Positions 36,741-48,280 of a stretch of 64,000 nt of DNA are shown here, piece by piece (positions within the stretch are counted from its first letter, which is position 1; each line of letters starts with the position of its first letter). Source of the DNA: Atherix ibis (lineage: Eukaryota > Arthropoda > Insecta > Diptera > Athericidae); NCBI GenBank assembly GCA_958298945.1, contig OY282610.1, positions 24,266,233 through 24,330,232 on the forward strand. Reading direction: 5' to 3'. The position numbers and the translations under genes are program-made. Under the pieces are notes generated by a model that worked only from the letters and a program-made list of their open reading frames with translations, did no database searches and was not told the origin of the DNA.

Positions 36741-38330
36741 GTAATGCAGATCTCAATGTAAATCCTCAAAAAAGATGGTCTTAGTTCTATTAATTAAGAA
36801 GCATAAGTTGAACCTGACCATGGTCAAGATGAATGACGCTAAACTTGAGTTCTCTACTGACGCCAAATATCTAGAGATCATTCTGAACCACAAATTGACC
36901 TGGAACTCACATCTTACCAGTGTTACTGATAGAACAGCTAAAGCAATTTGGGCTTGTCATAGGCTCTTCGGTAAAATCTGGGCTTTGCCAGCAAAAATGA
37001 TGTAGCGGTCATCATCACCTATGCGGCTCTCGAATACTGCCCCAGCAACCCTTCATAAAGTTCAAAGACTGGAATGCTTTCATATTGCAGATGCCCTAAT
37101 AACATGCTTTCATATTGCAGGAAGGAATGCTTTCATATTTCAGGTGCCCCAAGCCTCCCGACAGCTCTTCAAGCTATTTTAGACCACCTAACTTTGCATT
37201 TGAATATTAAAAAGAAAGTGGATTTAGGGGGTTCTCAGGTTACGATATTCCAAAACGATTAAACCAGTCGACCTCTGTGGACATCTTAAGGCTTCGAGAA
37301 AGCTAACCATCTCTTAGATGCAATCCTGAGGAAGCCTAGCTCAAACCAGTCCTGGAAAGTAAATCTCACGGAGAGCTTAACCTTTAAGGGGGGGAAGGGA
37401 TGTCACTCGAAAAATGGGCCCTGTCTTTTATAGAAAATGTTCTAAAACGGATGTGGATATTGGGACGAGTGTAGTAGGACTTTATTGCCCTCTATTTAAA
37501 GCCCTTGGTAAATCCCCCTCAATTGTTCAGACAGAAATACACGCGATAGAGCTTTGTGCTAGAGGGGGTATCAGAAAGAACCTACTAAACGCAAAGATCA
37601 ATATCATCTCAGACAGCCAAGCTGTTTTGAAAGCTCTTTTCACATCTAATTTCCAATCCAAGCTAGTTTAGGATATGCTCATGGTCCTAAATCTGCTGGC
37701 TAGATAAAACAATGTAGCTTTGATGTAGCTGCCAGATGATGAGGGTATTGAGAGTAAGAAAATCAGCAGAAAAGTTGCTAAACGGCGTGCAAATACTCCG
37801 TTCATTGGACCAGAACCCTTCTGTGGCTATACAAAGGGTCATCCGGGGACCATTATATTCAAAGGGTTTACAAAGGGTTATCTGGGGAGTCTTGGGAACG
37901 TGGGGTTAAAAGCTTACACTAGGATAATTTCCCCCGGCTTGAATCACTCTAAAAAAATTATCGGATTCGGCTGAGGTCCTAAAAACCCAACAAACCAGTG
38001 GTCAGTGACCAAATCGTCCCAATAAGACTGGCAAATCTGACACAACAACCTGTCATTTTTGCTCTGAAGAGGGTGAAACGTCGGAGCATCAACTCGGCCA
38101 TTACCCTTGGTTGGGATTTCCTAATACCTGAGAGATTTCTCTTGGTTCGGGATTCCCTGATCCGTACGAGATCTCCCGGCTACCAGCCAATATGATATTG
38201 AGGTTCACTAAAAGCCTCAATATTACTATCTTCCGTATTGAGTTACTCACCATAGCAGACTTTATTGGTCGTAGTGATTTTGAGACTATATGCATCAGGC
38301 TACCCCGCTTATATTATTATTATTGATTTA
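36741..38330 (+). mobile_element. Broken non-LTR retrotransposon (I/LOA-type LINE with RNase H)
   Basis: Plus-strand frames in order: 36741-37010 gives DLNVNPQK, KYLEIILNHKLTWNSHL and AIWACHRLFGKIW (end of reverse transcriptase); 37050-37260 gives LHKVQRLECFHIA and PTALQAILDHLTLH (thumb); 37414-37671 gives IVQTEIHAIELCAR and INIISDSQAVLKAL (RNase H, with the conserved Glu and second Asp, while the usual TDGS is lost); about 38037-38115 gives CHFCSEEGETSEHQLGHYP (C-terminal Cys/His motif). It ends near a short TATTATTATT tail. Non-LTR elements carrying RNase H after RT place it in the I superfamily; the clade is uncertain. Many stops and frameshifts and no 5' half: a dead, 5'-truncated copy. 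Confidence 0.85.
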
Positions 38331-40060
38331 ATTGAAATGAATTCAAGGAAAAGCGCCATTTTATCTCGTTTTCTCTTCAATTTTTTTCAAAAAAAACACG
38401 TTTTGCATTTTTCAAAATAAGGAAAGAAACCAAAACAATATTTCACAAAAAATTATTATAGTTTAATTAAATTCTTTTGTACAAAAATCAAATTAACGAC
38501 ACATAATTAAAAATTATCATTTTTTCTTTCCTTTTTTTTTGTAATAATTTTTACTCAATTAAAAAATAACTTTTGTGCAGCAAGTTTTTTTAAGGGTATT
38601 TTTTTTTTAAAGACAAAGAAAAATAAAAAATTAATCAATTCAAAATTAGAACCCTTTGAATATAGGGAAAACTTTTAATAAATTTTATTGGAACGCATCC
38701 TTTCTAAAGGGAAAAAGAGAAAAGACCAGACTCCACGTTAAAAGGTGTGGAAAAATTCACTTAATGACATCGATTACATGTTGTACGTTTTCGGTTTATT
38801 TAGCAAAACCTTAAAATAAACAAAGTAAACAATTCGAATAGGACAAAATTATATAGAAAATTATTATTGTTTCTGTCCAAAAGAAGAAAACAAAACGAAA
38901 AAAAAAATCATGTCATTAAAAATTTTACCTGTTCAGGTGCGTGTATCCCGGACCAGAAAGAACACGCGTACCTTACACCTTTCAATACAAGTGGAAACTT
39001 TTCAAAGTCCGTCCAACAAATCATAATAATTACGTTAATTCGCGGTTTCAACACTCAACACGGTTACGAGCAGTTCAAAGCAGGTTGAAACAGCCACTGA
39101 GGTCGTAAGAGGTCACATGGAATCAGAATACTGAGCACAGACTACCGCCCTGAACAGCAGACACAATACTGGCCAAAAGGGAAGTAATTCGTTTTGGTCA
39201 CAAATCAATATTTAATAATCATAGAAAAAGGGGCATGGGGGCAATGAATGGGTGGAGGTATTGGGTTCAGGTTAAAGGTGGTTCGTTGTTATCGTCTTTT
39301 TCTTTGTTTTTTTTCGTAAGCGATTGGTTATATTTTCATTAATTTTCATATACATTTTTTTACTTTGTTTTTTTTTTTTTAAATATAATTTTTAATTTTC
39401 TATAAAATGCTATAAAAAAAATAATTAACTGATCGTTTTTGAAACAATTTACATTTAAAAAGTGTGTCCACATTGAAATGGGAAAATTATTCAAAGTTAA
39501 ACGAACATTTTATTCAAAATGGCAACCGTCTTTGGAAAAATGAAAAAGAAAAATTATTTCATATTTTCAATATTTCTATTAGGTAAATAATTATCCTTTA
39601 GAGGATATGAAATTTTTGTTTAAAATGAAAAATTCCCTTTTCTCCAAGAAACAACCACGATTCCTGCATGCCACGTCCACAAAGTCAACTGTCATTTCCG
39701 ACATTTTAAAATGATTTTGTTGAGTTCGATTTTTCAATTGCTGTCAATTTTTAATCAATTTACGTAACTTTGGAGAGTGCGTTTTTTAAACAAATATTAA
39801 TTTTGCTCCGGTTTAAATCAAATAATCATAATTATTAGAGAATAGATAGTTTTTTTTCTTCTGTTTGTTCGAAATTGTAGATAAAAAAAAAATCAATTTT
39901 AATGAGGAAAAGTGAATGTTTTGTTTTTGTGAAAATATCGCATGATATCGATGAGTTGTCGAACGGAATGGAATGGAATTCTGAAACTAATCGTATTGGT
40001 TGGTTTTGTACAGTAGGAAGGGAGGGGGGGAGGGGTTTTGGCATTCCGGAAGGTATAGTA
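38331..40060. other. A+T-rich intron, with two AG|GT juxtapositions
   Basis: No gene or transposon recognised. A candidate recursive splice site lies at 39592/39593 (listed separately) and a weaker one, CTGTTCAG|GTGCGT, at 38936/38937. Confidence 0.55.
39578..39598 (+). promoter_or_regulatory. Candidate recursive splice site
   Basis: TATTTCTATTAG|GTAAAT (junction 39592/39593) is preceded by a U-rich tract and TCAAT, a plausible branch context. The donor half is only fair (GTAAAT). Confidence 0.35.
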
Positions 40061-41965
40061 TCTAATATAGAATTTATTTAGGTGAGCCCAATCGAGCGGA
40101 TAATAACTATCGAGAGTGGGCGAGCCTGTGTGGGTGACTTTTATCATTGGTTGTTTAGCTGACTAGTTAAGTGCATGACGACTGAACGGCTAGATGAGTG
40201 GCAGATGGGGGACAGATTGTTTGGCAGTTGTTTTGACCCACGGCGACCCAGTCGATTTGTATGCATGTGCACATAAACAAACTCCCACTAACCCAACAAT
40301 GAATGTTAGGCACTTTGGATTGAGCGGAATTATAATTGGTTTAACTGACTTAATGTTGGTTTATTAGTGTCTCATTAATGTCAATTTCTGAGCGCCTTAA
40401 ATCGATTCGACGACTTCCAGGTCTTCGTCTCTGTCAGATGTCAGTGCTAACAGTGGTAATTTGCAGGATCAATCATTAAGAACTGGCAATTTCGAATGGC
40501 AGACATGCAATTGCACAAGCTCAACTATTGGCCCCAGACCTCAGACTCCACACCTCAGACCCTAGATCCCAGCCGGAGACCCCAGACCTGATCGAATCCA
40601 ATCTAGAATTATTGTCCAACTAAATGTTTCATCTAAACGCTAAATCGGTTGATCGCCCTTAGCGAAATGGTAGATAATTACGCTATCGATTAATATTGAA
40701 CATTCCAAATGATTGGTCCAATGAGTATGTGCACGTGCATGTGATCACTGACAGGTGAAAAAAGTCCCACACATCTTCGGCGAGCACATCCCTGATTTGG
40801 CATTTTTTCTGTTCTTTTCGTTTCCGTACTCAATGAAATTTTAAGCAGAACTTGTATTTGGGAAGTAATTGATTGAATCGAATTATGATTGACAGAAAAT
40901 GTTGGGTCCAAAAATGTTCACTTCTAACATAAAAACAATAAAATTTTTATCCACGAATAAATCAAAGGAAAAGAAATGCTTATTCGGATTACGAGTATAT
41001 AGAAGAAAATCAAAGAAAAAATCAAAATCGAAATAAAAAAAATCTCGTCACGAAAAGGAGTTCAAATACGCTTAAATTAGAGAGGGAGGAAAAGGGCTTA
41101 ACCGAGGTTAGACGGTTTAACTTAACATTCCCAATTAGCACTTGAATCAAGTTAGACACATGCCCAGCCATGCACGGGTACAGATACAATCGCACCAAGA
41201 AAGGATACTCCACATTTTCTATTTTTCTTTTCTGGACAAAATGCATCCACGTGCATCCGCATCGGCAGGCCCATTTTGACACTTATTGGCGGACGCTGAC
41301 GGTGATGAAGACAATCCAATTAAATTCTAGTCCACGCGGAGCCACTTGGTTGGCTAAAAGCGCCAACTAGAAAAGTGCATAATTACCGAATACACTATTG
41401 CGTTCGCACCTCGAGAAGTCCACTGGTGACGTTGCAGACGGACTTACTATCGAACCGGTTGTCCGCCATTTTTAATCTTTAGATTTTCACGCAGAAACGC
41501 GCTCCTTTACTTGGTGGTAATCTGCCCACCCTTCTTTCTAGCGGTAGTGACTGCACTCGACTATGTGCCCGTCTCCGCTATCGACACTGCAGTGCCGAGA
41601 GTGCATGGGTGGAACCATACAGTGTGCGACTATTTAAGGTGTACTCCTGCTGCGATTGCCAAGTGCATTTGCATACCTCCTCACAACGGTTTCGATACCA
41701 TCGGCCACCTTCCACACTAACTTCAACGCCGGTGTTTGCAAATGCAAAGTATTCCTCATGTTCCAAGTCCAAACTCTCACCTGTAAAGGCTAAACACACT
41801 TTACATCCCTTCATTGCCCACGCCCTCTACCCCTGTCACATTTCTTCCGTTATAAACGATGCACTCTTAAGACCACCTTTCGAATATCATCATTTTTCGG
41901 TTTTGGTACATTTTCTTATGCCGATCTATGCGCCCCAAGTTTTGTTTGTTGTCTTATATTTTTGA
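40061..41965. other. Complex intronic island 4
   Basis: Long non-repetitive, comparatively G+C-rich stretch with overlapping short open frames on both strands (for example 41578-41814 minus against 41609-41965 plus) but no domain. Opposing frames and lack of splice structure argue against coding. Candidate regulatory DNA, by composition only. Confidence 0.4.
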
Positions 41966-42450
41966 AGGGGGGAAGGGGAGGGGATTATTCTGACTAAGCC
42001 TTAAGGAAGAATTTTTTTAAAAATATCCTTGCTTAATTTGATAAAAGGTTTTTTCCTTTTTATAAGTAAAATTTGGATTTGTCATAGAAATTTAGTGGAA
42101 ATTTACTCTCTCTTTTTTTGAGGATTAATTGAGAAGATAATAATGCTCAAAATTACTGTAACGCACAGTAGCGTTCTGTGATGATAAGTGAAACTGTTGA
42201 GGACCACGATAAGAGTAAGTTTTTATGACTAGCAAAGTCATAAAGGAGCGAGCATTAGAAAATGTACTGCTTTCTGTTTCGGAACTGATTAGCGGCACTG
42301 TATCTTAGACGCTTCTTGTTGCTAAGAATGACGCGTTAGAATCCTTTTGCTAAGAAAGCCGCTTTAGAATATACGGCCGATAATCAGGAGAAAAACATAA
42401 ACCGTCAATTTTGCTTTTACTCGTGTTTCTTCTGCTGCTTGCTCTACAAT
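41966..42450. other. Unique intronic sequence
   Basis: Moderately complex; GATTAGCGGCACTG and nearby text are non-repetitive. Nothing recognised. Confidence 0.55.
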
Positions 42451-43135
42451 ACTAATTGTCCCTTATGTTTCCGGTGTTGTTTCTTTTGTTCCGATTTGTT
42501 CCCTTCGGTGTTTCTTCTATGATTTCATTTTTGGCAATAATGTTTCTCCAAACTATGTCGATTTTTCTGCAAATTCTCTTACTGTTCTTCCTGAAGATTC
42601 TGATCATGTCCTTTAAAAGAAAATTCTCCAGGCAATTTTGGTTCCTGCGATAGAACTTCATTCGGTCAAACAACTTTTGTTTCTCTACAACATTGGTTTT
42701 TCTTATGTTTCCGGTGTTGTTTCTTTTGTTCCGATTTGTTCTTTTCAGTGTTTCTTCTCTAGTTTTGTTCGTTACGATTTTTGACAATAATGTTTCTCCA
42801 AATGTTCTTGTTTCTCCTGCAAATTCTCTTACAGTTCACCGTGCAGTTTCTGATAATGTCCTTTAAAAGAAGATTCTTCAGGCAACTTTGTTTCCAACGA
42901 TATGACTTCATTCGCGCAAATAACTCTTGTTTCCTCTACAACACAGATTTTTTCTTATGTTTCCGGTGTTGTTTCTTTTGTTCCGATTTGTTCTTTTCAG
43001 TGTTTCTGCTTTGATTTCGTTCATTACGATTTGTTCCAATAATGTTTCTCCAAATATTTTGGTTTCTCCTGCAACTTATCTTATGTAGTTTCTGATAATG
43101 TCCTTTAAAAGAAGATAACTTCATTCGGTCAAATC
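42451..43135. repeat. Tandem repeat of ~240 bp, about 2.7 copies
   Basis: Units begin CTTATGTTTCCGGTGTTG at 42462, 42702 and 42954, each followed by TTTTGTTCCGATTTGTTC, AATAATGTTTCTCCAAA and ATGTCCTTTAAAAGAA. Offsets are 240 and 252 bp. The minus-strand open frame 42452-42787 (111 codons, with RNKRNNTGNI twice) lies wholly within the repeat and matches no family I know. Confidence 0.9.
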
Positions 43136-44081
43136 GAATATGGCCAGTTAAAATTTAAGTAAAAAACTCTAAACATCATAAAATATTCAATACTAACCCA
43201 TCCGTTCAATTGAAATTCAGTTTGGATTATTTTTGTGCGTCACTTGTTCGTGTCTATGAGAGGTTCTTAAAGAGTCGCTGATCTGAAAAAACCTTATTCA
43301 AATTAATTGAAATTTATGCCTGACATGAATTTATCTCATCGCAATTAACACTCTTAACTAATATTATAGAGCACCAAAAAAAAAAAAAAAATGAATAAAA
43401 TAAAATTACCATAATTCATGATGCAGCAAAATAATCGATGATAATTCGACTTTCTCGGAACGTGCCTATGTCACCACCACCACCACCATCAATTGGCCAT
43501 CACCGATAGTAATGCGCAGTGTCAACATCGACAGGTCCTTGTTCGTACGAATGGAGGGCAGGTCCTTATAAAGTGCTAAACTATAGAAGTGGGCCATTGG
43601 TTAGATAAGTGTACGAAGTGTTTGCGCACATGATGGGGACACTCATTTTGAATCCGTGCGGCGAATCCGTACCGTCCTTAAAACAGTCCTAGCAGAATTT
43701 TAAGAAATTCCAAATGGAAATATGTTGACGAGTGTTGACATTCTACATCGAAAAATAAAATTTCCAAACTGACTCAACTCAAATTCAATAAAGACCTTCA
43801 ATTCTAAGGAAATCAGCATTAATTTTTTCATGAATATGCAAAGGCATAATTAATCGAATGCGTTCGTCAAGATTTTTACAAATATTTATAAACAAAAAAA
43901 TTATTCCTAAATATTTAGAACACAAAAGAAAAAAACAACCAAGACATAAAAAAATTGTCAAAAAATAGTCGGGAAAAAACACTATTTAATAAAAAAAAAA
44001 AAAGGATATTCGAGAAACGCTCTGATTATGGCTGGTATTGTATTATTCGCGATCCCCTTTGGAAAAGTTCTTCGAAATTCC

Positions 44082-44123
44082 TAATCCTAACTGAGAGAAT
44101 TATCATTTGCTCAGTTAGGATTA
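44082..44123. repeat. Perfect 14-bp hairpin, 14-base loop
   Basis: Arms 44082-44095 (TAATCCTAACTGAG) and 44110-44123 are exact reverse complements; with a single-base bulge the stem extends by a further CC/GG pair. Unique sequence, not within a recognised repeat. Confidence 0.9.
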
Positions 44124-44794
44124 AGGAAACTATTATCCTTAGTGGATAGTGGTTTTTTTTTCTATTTCAAATTACCTACAAATTACCACCGGTTTTCTTA
44201 CAAATTTGGCTCAATTTATTTTCATCCTTCCTCATTTGATGTGTATTCAAGGGCGAAGGGGGACGTCCATTTTGTTTTTTGGTTTTTTTTTCTATTGCAA
44301 ACTTGTCTATTCTACTAAGTTATCTCGAGTATTCGATTAATTTCATCAGTTAAGGATCCGTTGAATGTTACCTAAGATATAAATAGCAAACTATATATGC
44401 AGATGTATATATTGGTGGCTAGCAAGGACCTAAATAATTTTTTCGTAAATGCGTCCATGGAAAAAATGAGGTCATTTTTTATCCTTTGTCGAGGGTAATT
44501 TTCTGTTGGTTTCATCTATTATCTAACCTCATATATCCTTGGCCTGTGGTACGAGGGTATCATTTAGTTTCCTATTAAGTTTTATTAGTTTGTTTACTTT
44601 ATTACCATTATTATTGTTCGCCTTTGTTGTAGTTATTATTATTGCTGCTGCTCTAGTCCTATTGACAGGATGGGTTTTTATACTCTATTTCGTCATTCTA
44701 AGGATATGCGAAAAAGGTGGTTGTATCTAATCATGTTGCCCGAATACACATAGTACATGTGTGTGCATATGTGCTTATAAAAATCAACCCTCAT

Positions 44795-44820
44795 CCTTAA
44801 TCAGGTATGATACCAATCCA
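44795..44820 (+). promoter_or_regulatory. Candidate recursive splice site
   Basis: CCTCATCCTTAATCAG|GTATGA (junction 44814/44815) has a pyrimidine-rich tract, a CTTAAT branch-like word and a GTATG donor. It is on the gene strand deep in the giant intron, about 30 kb beyond the 14.8-kb candidate. Role inferred. Confidence 0.45.
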
Positions 44821-45800
44821 GGAATAGGTTATCCTTACCCACATTTGGTAGGTAGTTTGTCTTTAGGTGAAATTTTTTTCTACCTGCTCTTCCTGACAAC
44901 AAGCAATCGGAAATTTGAAAATAGAGAAAAGTAATTAATTACAAATACTAACACGAGAGGGAGTAGGAGAGGGAAAAAACATTTTCAACGAAAGAGACAA
45001 AAACTGTTTAGTAGAGACGATAACAAAAACAGGATAAGAATAGAGGCAATACACTTTGAACTGTTGATGATAAGATGGCCATTGTGCCATCTCATTATTC
45101 TGTGTTTGGGCCTCTTAATCTTCAAAAAACCGAACGGACTAACAAAATGTTAAACAAACAAACTCGTAATAATAAATCCATATCTCTTTTGAAAATGATT
45201 ATATAACAAAACATAAATAATGGCGTGTACCATCATTAATCATTTATGCACCCCAAAAACGGACGAGAAACATGAAGTCAAACCAGAAAACTACACGAAT
45301 TGACCACCGAAAGAATTCGAGACGCGCTCTTTGAACATTTTTGTACTCGAACAACATACACACTGTGCGTTCGTCCGTTCGTCCGTCAGTTTGTCAGCCA
45401 GTCACCCAGTCGGTCAGTCCGTTAGTTAGTCTCAAGAGTCGTTGTTGCAAGTTTTCCTTTTATTTTAAGTTTTTTGCTGTTGCTAATTTCTATGTTTGCA
45501 TTGATGAGAACGTGTGGCTTTTTAAAAGTGGTTTTATTTTTTAGTTTTTTTCTTCGAATTGAATCAATTTTGAAATATTTTCTTTTGAAGTTTGAAGTTT
45601 CTTATCCATGTTCCATTACTATTGAGTCCTTAAATTTGTTTGTTTTTGTCTCGTATTCCAGATTTACTATTTTAAATATCTTTGCTACTAAATGAAAAAT
45701 TTGAATTTGTCACCTTTTTCTTCGTCATTTGTCAAAATTTAATTTGCATTCTCTTAATTCTCTTCTTTCTTCCTTTAATCTTCTTTATTATATAAAATAT

Positions 45801-47480
45801 TTCTGCATTTTTCATCTTCTCTTCTTGTCTTCTTCATTTTTACTACTTTCGTTTTCTCGTTTTCGAAACCTGAACTCTCGATATTGAAATTTCTGCTTTT
45901 TTTTCTCCCTCTTTCTGCTCTTTCTAGCTGATCTTAAAAATTTGTCCAAATTAATTATTTTCTTCTTTTCGTTTGAACATTTAAATTTCTCCTTTTCTTC
46001 GTATTTTTTCTCATTTTCTTCTTCGGTTTCCCTCCCCTTAATCGTTCTCGTTTTCAAAATCTGAAATTTTCTGCTCATCCTTTTTTTTTCTTTAAAAAAA
46101 AAACAATATTTTATTCTTCTTCATCTTCAAAATTTCCAAGTTTCTTCGCTTCTTCCTTTTTTTGCAATATTTGAATTTCTCTTTTTTCTTCTTTGTCCCC
46201 AAAATTTGAAATTTTTTTCTCTTCCTTTCTTTTTGTCAACATTAAAATTTGTTCATTTTATTCTTTTTCATCTTCAAAATTTCCAAGTTGCTTGTCTTCT
46301 TCTATTTATCCACTATTCGAATTTCCGTTTTTTCCTCCTCGTCCCCAAAAATTGAAATTTCTTCTTTTCTTCTTTTTTTTCAACATTCTTTTTTTTCATT
46401 TTATTCTTCTTCGTCTTCAAAATTTCCAAGTTGCTTCTCTTCTTCCTTTTTTGCAATATTTGAATTTCTCCTTTTTCTTCCTCGTCTCGAAATTTTGAAA
46501 TTTTCTTCTTTTTTGTCAATAGTTAAATTTTTTGATTTTATTCTTTTTCATCTTCAAAATTTCCAAGTTGCTTGTCTTCTTCTATTTATTCACTATTCGA
46601 ATTTCCGTTTTTTCCTCCTCGTCCCCAAAAATTGAAATTTCTTCTTTTCTTCTTTTTTTTCAACATTCTTTTTTTTCCATTTTATTCTTCTTCGTCTTCA
46701 AAATTTCCAAGTTGCTTCTCTTCTTCCTTTTTCGCAAATTTGAATTTCTCCTTTTTCTTCCTCGTCTCGAAAATTTGAAATTTTCTTCTTTTTTGTCAAT
46801 AGTCAAATTTTTTGATTTTATTCTTTTTCATCTTCAAAATTTACAAGTTGCTTCTCTTCTTCTATTTTTCCACTATTCGAATTTCTCTTTTTTCTACCTC
46901 GTCCCCAAAAATTGAAATTTCTTCTTTTCTTCTTTTTTGTCAACATTCAATTTTTTTTCCATTTTATTGTTCTTCGTCTTCAAAATTTTCAAGTTTCTTC
47001 GCTTCTTCCTTTTTTTTTGTTGCAATATTTGAATTTCTTTTTTTTCTTCATCGTTTTGAAAAATTAAAATTTTCTTCTTTTTTGTCAATAGTCAAATTTT
47101 TCCATTTTATTCTTCTTAATCTTCAAAATTTTGCAAGTTGTTCTCTTCTTTTATTCTTCCACTATTCGAATTTCTCTTTTTACTTCCTTATCCTCAAAAA
47201 TTTGAAATTTTCTTCTTTTCTTCTTTTTTGTCAGCATTCAACTTCTCCTTTATTTCTCCTCAAATACAAATTTTCTATCTGCTTCTTCACTTTGTTCTTA
47301 TTCTTCTCCCTTCCGTGCAGTTGTCCTTCACTTTTCTTCATGGAATTTTTCTTTTTGGTTGCTCCTTTTACGTTTCGTCCATATAAAAGTAAATTTTCCT
47401 GCTTCTTTTTCTTTTTCTTCTTTTTCTTCTTCTTCTTTAACATAAATTTTTGCTTTTTATCCTTTTTCTTCTTCTTCCTT
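45801..47480. repeat. Pyrimidine-rich higher-order repeat (about 280-bp units)
   Basis: The plus strand is almost purely C/T plus runs of A, built of about 140-bp halves (TTCAAAATTTCCAAGTTGC ... CACTATTCGAATTTC). Long units start near 46260, 46546 and 46826 (offsets 286 and 280 bp). It generates long Phe/Ser open frames on the plus strand (46812-47507, 231 codons) and Lys/Glu frames on the minus strand; none has a domain and all follow the repeat. Strong strand asymmetry. Confidence 0.9.
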
Positions 47481-48280
47481 TTTTTCCCAACTTTGTCACA
47501 ATTCTGATAATTTTCGTTTTCTTTAAAATTTAAATTTGTCTCTTTCGTTTTGTTCAAGATAAAATCTTCCTTCAGTTTTCACCATCTTTTCTAAATAAGC
47601 CTTTTATTTAATTATACTCCTTATTTACTTGTTCCTCAATAATTTTCATTCTTTTCTCTATCCTTTTTTTATAATATTTCTGAGCAATAAAACAAAAAGT
47701 CATTTCCTATTTTTTTTTATTATTTACCTAATGAGTTACTTTAGTTTATTTTTAAAATTTCTAATCATTGCCAAATCTACCTCATGTGTCTTCTCCTCCA
47801 CCTGTCGCTATGTTCAAGTATCAATTTCAGTCGAAAAATAGAAAAATGAACTTGGCATTTAGACGAGAGAAAAAAAAAACTTTTTAAATGGCGTCAACAC
47901 GATTTTTTGTTAATCTTTAAAACCAAAACAAGCAACACACTAAAAATAATTAGAAAAGAAATTCCTCAATAAATTTAGCCAATCACGATGGAAATGATGC
48001 AAAAAAAATTCGTTGATTCGCTGTCAGGAGTACGGAATTCAACTTCTCATCTTCCAATGTGAGTCTCCCAAACGAATGGCAATTCATTCCAGTACCTATC
48101 GTTGAATAAGCAGAATTTTTTCGTTGAGATTTGGTTAATTTTATAATTTTCTATACACTCAGACATACATAAACATATACACAAACAAATGATACAAATA
48201 AACGGATGCACAGATAACTAAAATCACAAAAAAATTCTGAGGGAAATGTCGAAGGAACATTTTTTTACAAATCCATCAGC
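47481..48280. other. A+T-rich intron, nothing recognised
   Basis: Pyrimidine-rich at first, then A-rich, with a more complex stretch from 47980. No gene or transposon motif. Confidence 0.6.

Larger units (their letters stand above)
43136..45800. other. Intronic sequence, partly complex, with a hairpin and a recursive-splice candidate
   Basis: 43430-43700 is a less A+T-rich stretch with a CACCACCACCACCA run. 44082-44123 is a hairpin and 44795-44820 a recursive-splice candidate, listed separately. 44870-45400 is A+T-rich with a CGTCCGTTCGTCCGT-like run near 45368. No gene seen. Confidence 0.5.

Noticed and set aside
46812..47507. 231-codon Phe/Ser-rich open frame, with Lys/Glu frames on the other strand
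   Set aside because: Follows the pyrimidine-rich 280-bp repeat; parallel frames and neighbouring units read the same way.
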